Origin: an uncultured Clostridia bacterium
GTDB lineage: Bacteria; Bacillota; Clostridia; Oscillospirales; Oscillospiraceae
DNA length: 25,135 bases
Reading direction: 5' to 3'
Assembly: GCA_937892865.1 (NCBI GenBank)
Contig: CALBJG010000100.1
Span: 1-25,135 of the forward strand
Part shown: piece by piece, positions 21,482-25,135 of the stretch
Numbering within the stretch: the stretch's first letter is position 1
Layout of the letters: each line of letters opens with the position of its first letter
Notes under the pieces: model-generated
The model's database searches: none
What the model saw: only the letters and a program-made list of their open reading frames with translations
Told to the model about the DNA's origin: nothing
Translations under genes and position numbers: made by a program

Positions 21482-23962
21482 ATGATGGAAAAAATCCAAG
21501 TTGTGATGGAAAAACTGAAAAAATTCTTCAGCGTCAAGAGAAATCTGTGGCTGACTGTAGGCGTCGCTGCTGTTTTGGTGGTAGCGATCCTACTGGCAAT
21601 TTTGCTGCCCGGTAAAGCCGGCGGCAATACCCCCGCGGCAGATCTGACCGGTTGCACCGTGGAGATCAAGTCCGAGGGCGGCAAGGCGCTGGAGAATGTT
21701 GGCGTATACATATATGAAAGCGCTGAAAAGACCGATATGGTAGACTTTGTCAGAACCAACGAAAAAGGCCTTGCGCTGATCACCAAACCGGTGCCTGCCG
21801 GCAGTGTGGCGGTGCTGGACAAAGTGCCTGCCGGTTATGTGACCGAGGAAACCTACCCCATTACCCAGGCAGAAACCAAGATCACTTTGAAGACCCAACT
21901 GCTGTCTGAAATGACCCCGGTGAACCTGGGCGATGTGATGTTTGATTTTACCGTCACCGCAGTGGACGGAACAGAGTACACCCTTTCCAAACTTCTCAGC
22001 GAGAAAAAAGCGGTCGTGCTGAATTTCTGGTACGCCCAGTGCCAGCCCTGCAAGGGGGAATTCCCCTTCCTGCAGGAGGCCTTTGACGCATCTTCCGATG
22101 TGGCTCTGCTGGCAGTGAACTGCTATGGCGACAGCAAGGAGACCATTGAAGCATTCATCACGGAAAACGGTCTGACAATGCCCGTTGTGTCTGTGGATAA
22201 GGAATGGGCAAACGCCATGAATATCAAATCTTATCCCACCACGGTTATCATTGACCGTTTCGGCACTGTCGCAATGTCCCATATGGGCGGCATCGAGGAG
22301 ACCAAGATCTTCACCGATGCTTTCGCATACTTTACATCAGAACACTATACCCAGAGCGTGGTTACCGATATCAATACCCTGGTAAGCAGTGATGATGCGG
22401 CGGAAGGCTCTGCCGAGAAACCCTTTGAGTTCGGCGGCGTGACCGAGTTTGAGGTCACCGTACCTGCCGGCGGCAGTGTGTACTGCGATGTGTATAAAGT
22501 TTCCGGTATGGAAATGAAAATAGAAGATGCCGCGGCAAAACTGACTTACGAAGGTAAGGATTATGCCCCGGAAAATGGTGTGATCGCGCTGGTGGTCACC
22601 GCAGAAGACACCTTTACCCCGGTAAAACTGGCCATCGGCAATACCGCCCAGGAGGAAAAGACCTTTAAGGTCACTTTCGCATTCCTGCCCGGCGCTATGG
22701 AAAATCCTCTGCCGTTGGCATTGGGTGACCTGACTGTGGATATTGAAGCCGGCAACAATCAGGGCGTTTACTATCTGTACAAAGCAGAAAAGGACGGCGT
22801 TCTGACACTGAAATGCACCGAGTCCACAGAGGGCGTTGACTATGACTACTCTCTGTACAATCTCACCTCTTACCAGTATCTGACTTTCTCTGAAAGCGAA
22901 GAAGATTTTGTAGAGGTAGCGGTAAAGGCAGGAGAAGAGGTGCAGATCTGCGTCAGCACACTGCCCAACGAGGAGAATGAATACCCCGCGGCGCAACTGA
23001 AATTCACCGCATCTTTCGGTGAGGGCAAAGAGGAAGAAGAGACCCAGAAACCCACCGACCCGAAACCCACAGACCCGCAACCCACCGATCCCAAACCTAC
23101 CGACCCCAAACCTACCGACCCCAAGCCCACCGACCCCACCCAGCCTTCCGGCAATGTTCCCACAGAATACGAGGAATTGTATGTGGGCAAGGCTTATTTC
23201 GTGGAGACCGGCGACAATACGCTGAATATTACCGCCGGCGATGTGAATTACTTTGTATTTGCTCCCACCAAGTCCGGCAAGTATAAAGTTTCTGTAAATG
23301 CCGGCACCCTGTCCTATCACGGTAACAATACTGCGTTTATTCAGGATTTGAGCGATACTGTCAGTTGCAACGGCAAAAACTTTACAGTCAATATTAAAGA
23401 CGGCCACTTAGGTGGTTTGTTTATTCTGGGCGTTAAGGGCAGCGGCGCTGTGACGATGACCATTACCCGCACCGGCGATGCAGAACTGGATTTTAACGAC
23501 CTGCCCTGGAATCCCTATCCAGGAACAAGTAAACCCACCAGCAAATATTCCTACACCGGTGGTGCTCTCAAGCGGGTAGATATCACCGGCGCAACGGTGG
23601 CCATCGTCAAGGGAGATGACGGTTATTATCATTGGGGCAGCGCATCCGGCTCCATCGTCTATGTCAATTTGGCGGATGAAACATACTTGTCCTTTGATAA
23701 ATGGCTGAAAGATTTCCCTTCCGTCCGCGCAGTGGTTGCCGGTAAAAAGTGGGATTTTTCAGAGTGTATCAGGGCATATAATACGAATCGTGATGCAGCA
23801 AAAGGCGTATATCCTATGACAGAGGATCTGAAGTTTATGCTGGAATCTCTCTATGCGCACTGCGGCTGGGGAGATAAAACAAAAGCATACCTGTTTGGTG
23901 AGGTCACCGGTACGATCAATCAGGATATGGCATGGATGTTCTGCTGCTACTACGAGGAATAA
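21482..23962 (+). CDS. Membrane-anchored multidomain protein with TlpA-type thioredoxin domain and PTDP linker
   Basis: 826 residues. A Lys-rich N-terminus and a single membrane helix (about 22-43) with no lipobox give an N-in, C-out anchor. Domains: prealbumin-like (52-130), TlpA/ResA-type (145-305) with Cys187-Gln-Pro-Cys190 and SYPTTVIID, two beta-rich domains (about 318-515), a [KQ]PTDP linker (523-552), PPC-like domain (560-690, NYFVFAPTKSGKYKVSV to FNDLPWNPY), and the shared C-terminal module (695-826, DGYYHWG with Asp713, ending YPMTEDLKFML and WMFCCYYEE). The different CxxC compared with the 949-aa paralogue suggests a different redox potential or partner. GGAG lies about 10 bases before the ATG; an ATG at 21485 is equally possible. 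Last gene of the operon. Confidence 0.85.
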   Translation: MMEKIQVVMEKLKKFFSVKRNLWLTVGVAAVLVVAILLAILLPGKAGGNTPAADLTGCTVEIKSEGGKALENVGVYIYESAEKTDMVDFVRTNEKGLALITKPVPAGSVAVLDKVPAGYVTEETYPITQAETKITLKTQLLSEMTPVNLGDVMFDFTVTAVDGTEYTLSKLLSEKKAVVLNFWYAQCQPCKGEFPFLQEAFDASSDVALLAVNCYGDSKETIEAFITENGLTMPVVSVDKEWANAMNIKSYPTTVIIDRFGTVAMSHMGGIEETKIFTDAFAYFTSEHYTQSVVTDINTLVSSDDAAEGSAEKPFEFGGVTEFEVTVPAGGSVYCDVYKVSGMEMKIEDAAAKLTYEGKDYAPENGVIALVVTAEDTFTPVKLAIGNTAQEEKTFKVTFAFLPGAMENPLPLALGDLTVDIEAGNNQGVYYLYKAEKDGVLTLKCTESTEGVDYDYSLYNLTSYQYLTFSESEEDFVEVAVKAGEEVQICVSTLPNEENEYPAAQLKFTASFGEGKEEEETQKPTDPKPTDPQPTDPKPTDPKPTDPKPTDPTQPSGNVPTEYEELYVGKAYFVETGDNTLNITAGDVNYFVFAPTKSGKYKVSVNAGTLSYHGNNTAFIQDLSDTVSCNGKNFTVNIKDGHLGGLFILGVKGSGAVTMTITRTGDAELDFNDLPWNPYPGTSKPTSKYSYTGGALKRVDITGATVAIVKGDDGYYHWGSASGSIVYVNLADETYLSFDKWLKDFPSVRAVVAGKKWDFSECIRAYNTNRDAAKGVYPMTEDLKFMLESLYAHCGWGDKTKAYLFGEVTGTINQDMAWMFCCYYEE
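23048..23137 (+). repeat. 15-bp tandem repeat encoding [KQ]PTDP
   Basis: Six in-frame units (residues 523-552) with synonymous changes and one K-to-Q change. The repeat codes for a stiff Pro-rich spacer, as in many Gram-positive surface proteins, between the membrane-proximal thioredoxin half and the distal module. Confidence 0.95.
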
Positions 23963-23996
23963 ATCCCCAAAAATAGAAAATAAATTGGAAAAAGGC

Positions 23997-24025
23997 TTGC
24001 AAATATAGGGAAAAAGTGCTATTCT
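23997..24025 (+). promoter_or_regulatory. Promoter of the small prealbumin-domain lipoprotein gene
   Basis: TTGCAA (23997-24002), 17-base spacer, TATTCT (24020-24025), with TG at 24017-24018. There is no clear terminator between the operon end at 23962 and this promoter. Confidence 0.6.
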
Positions 24026-24046
24026 TTCCTAAGATAGGTTAATTAT

Positions 24047-24079
24047 GGGTATGGGCGGACGCAGTTCGCCCATATACCC
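24047..24079 (+). other. Leader palindrome
   Basis: GGGTATGGGCG (24047-24057) pairs with CGCCCATATACCC (24067-24079), leaving a two-base bulge. It has no T tract and sits 11 bases before the ribosome site of the next gene. Confidence 0.65.
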
Positions 24080-24102
24080 GTTTAAAAATGGAGGAGAGTC
24101 CA

Positions 24103-24552
24103 ATGAATCAGTTGAAAAAAATCCTGCTTTTTGCATTGGCTATGGTTATGGTCCTCAGCCTGTGCGCGTGCGCCCAGGGCGGTGAAGACCCCCAGGAGAC
24201 CACCACAAACCCCACAACAGAAAGCATTTCCGCCAACGGCGGCTTTGCGGAAAGACCCACCGAGGACGATTCCGATAAGATCGAGTATGTGATCACAGTT
24301 AAGGATAACGAAGGCGATCCCGTTGCCGGCGCAATGGTCCAGATCTGCAAGGATACCTGCCTGCCCGGCACCACCGATGCCAACGGCGTTGCCAAGTTTA
24401 CTGTGGAAGAGACCGGTCACAAGGTTTCTTTCCTGACCTTGCCTTCCGGTTATGCTTATGTAGACGAGGCTGTTACCGAGTGGTATTTTGAAGATGGCTC
24501 TTATGAGATGACCATCGTGCTGCAGGTCGCACTGGAAGACAGCAGCAACTAA
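24103..24552 (+). CDS. Small lipoprotein with a single prealbumin-like domain
   Basis: 149 residues. Lipobox LCAC (Cys23), a Thr/Glu-rich linker (about 24-62), then one prealbumin/Cna-B-like beta domain (65-149: YVITVKDNEGDPVAGAMVQI, GTTDANGVAKFTV, LPSGYAYVDEA). This is the same domain that opens the three larger proteins upstream, here alone. The ATG at 24103 is chosen over 24088 because the latter ATG overlaps the GGAGGAG ribosome site (24090-24096). Two extra Cys (in ICKDTC) could form a disulfide and so be a substrate of the neighbouring TlpA-type proteins; that is speculation. It is probably followed on the same message by the secreted protein at 24618. Confidence 0.8.
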   Translation: MNQLKKILLFALAMVMVLSLCACAQGGEDPQETTTNPTTESISANGGFAERPTEDDSDKIEYVITVKDNEGDPVAGAMVQICKDTCLPGTTDANGVAKFTVEETGHKVSFLTLPSGYAYVDEAVTEWYFEDGSYEMTIVLQVALEDSSN

Positions 24553-24558
24553 TTTCGT

Positions 24559-24588
24559 AAAAAGACCCAAAAAAGAAGAGGGTTTTTT
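24559..24588 (+). terminator. Weak terminator or attenuator
   Basis: AAAAAGACCC (24559-24568) can pair with GGGTTTTTT (24580-24588) around a bulged G. The stem is AT-rich and weak. No separate promoter is evident for the next gene, so partial read-through is likely. Confidence 0.4.
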
Positions 24589-24617
24589 GAAAACATATTC
24601 TTTTAGGAGGAATACTT

Positions 24618-25135
24618 ATGAAGAAACTCATTAGCCTGCTCCTGGCCGTAGTTATGGTCATGGGTATGGCAACCGTTGCTTTCGCAGCGGATCCCACTGA
24701 TGCTGGCGATCATTCTGTATCTGCTGCTGCAGATATCCCCACCAGCGTTACTCTGGCTGCCGGTGAAACTGCAGTCTACTCCATCGAGGGTGGCTCTGAG
24801 GCTGCTCAGGCTGTCTATGGTAAGTTCCTGTATCTCTCTTCTGAGGGCAAGCCCGGTATGTACATGTACACTCAGTACTACGGTGATGAGTTGAGCGAGT
24901 GGAACAACTGGACTGTCGAAGTTGAAATCTGGGGTCCCTGGCAGAATGGCTACAACATTGCCATCCAGAACAATGGCACCGAGACCACTACCTACACCCT
25001 GGAGTACAAGGCAGCACCCGGTACTGTTGGCAATCCCGATGCTACTAACTTCGACCCCTACGGCAACAACTATCCCATGATGTCCCCGAACCATGAGGGT
25101 GAGTACTACTACACCTACACCGCTCCCGCTGACGG
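24618..25135 (+). CDS. Secreted beta-rich protein, 3' end beyond the window
   Basis: 172 codons are visible with no stop before the window ends. The start ATG at 24618 has AGGAGG (24605-24610) 7 bases upstream. A classical signal peptide (MKKLISLLLAVVMVMGMATV then AFA) with likely cleavage after residue 23 shows export without lipid anchoring. The mature part is rich in Tyr, Gly and Thr, with VTLAAGETAVYSIEGG, an EVEIWGPWQNGYNIAIQNN stretch and EGEYYYTYTAPADG. The last resembles the opening of the PPC-like domains in the upstream proteins. Codon use is strongly biased, as in highly expressed genes. It could be cell-wall associated; the missing C-terminus would tell. Confidence 0.85.
   Translation, partial: MKKLISLLLAVVMVMGMATVAFAADPTDAGDHSVSAAADIPTSVTLAAGETAVYSIEGGSEAAQAVYGKFLYLSSEGKPGMYMYTQYYGDELSEWNNWTVEVEIWGPWQNGYNIAIQNNGTETTTYTLEYKAAPGTVGNPDATNFDPYGNNYPMMSPNHEGEYYYTYTAPAD

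Noticed and set aside
23048..23137. CRISPR-like or non-coding repeat
   Set aside because: Units are 15 bp, contiguous, in frame and encode a Pro-rich linker; there are no spacers.
24026..24102. Riboswitch in the leader of the small lipoprotein gene
   Set aside because: Only one simple palindrome is present, with no known aptamer motif and no terminator or sequestering alternative.

Overview
The window looks like a Gram-positive gut clostridium, most likely Oscillospiraceae/Ruminococcaceae. Supporting signs are AGGAGG-type ribosome sites, TTGnnn-17-TATAAT promoters, many lipoproteins, YwaF and DUF3267 membrane proteins, an M3 oligoendopeptidase and AT-rich palindromic intergenic repeats. No taxonomic marker is present, so this is inference. 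Only coordinates, motifs and pairings visible in the sequence are used; no searches were run.

Region 1 (1-3840) is visibly AT-rich and reads as an accessory island beside tRNA-Cys(GCA). A mosaic of tRNA fragments lies just 3' of the tRNA. Four unrelated single genes follow: a FUSC/ArAE-type membrane protein, a small lipoprotein, an AbiTii-like abortive-infection protein and a HAD phosphatase. They are separated by copies of one intergenic module: a covarying GNRA-type hairpin, a second inverted repeat that interleaves with it, and, for three of the genes, a nearly identical promoter. The island resembles an array of self-contained gene cassettes.

Region 2 (3841-11100) holds carbohydrate and metabolic genes of ordinary composition. 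An AraC regulator is divergent from a GH28-like beta-helix hydrolase. Then come a DUF6612-like lipoprotein, a Cof-type HAD phosphatase co-transcribed with an unrecognised TIM-barrel protein of 624 aa, and a DUF3267 membrane zincin followed by a RyR-domain protein.

Region 3 (11100-17050) is mostly on the minus strand: a TIR protein with a degenerate guanylate-kinase-like N-terminus (a candidate defence effector), a YwaF-like membrane protein divergent from a 75-aa protein, and an operon of two M3-type metallopeptidases (a lipoprotein, then PepF).

Region 4 (17100-25135) is a cluster of five exported proteins on the plus strand. Three large paralogues are a TlpA-containing lipoprotein, a lipoprotein without TlpA and a membrane-anchored TlpA protein with a PTDP linker. 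They share an N-terminal prealbumin-like domain, a PPC-like beta-sandwich and a C-terminal module, seen four times in all, that I cannot assign to a named family. A small lipoprotein carries only the prealbumin-like domain, and a secreted protein runs off the window. This surface thioredoxin system and the region 1 cassette modules are the best candidates for undescribed biology.
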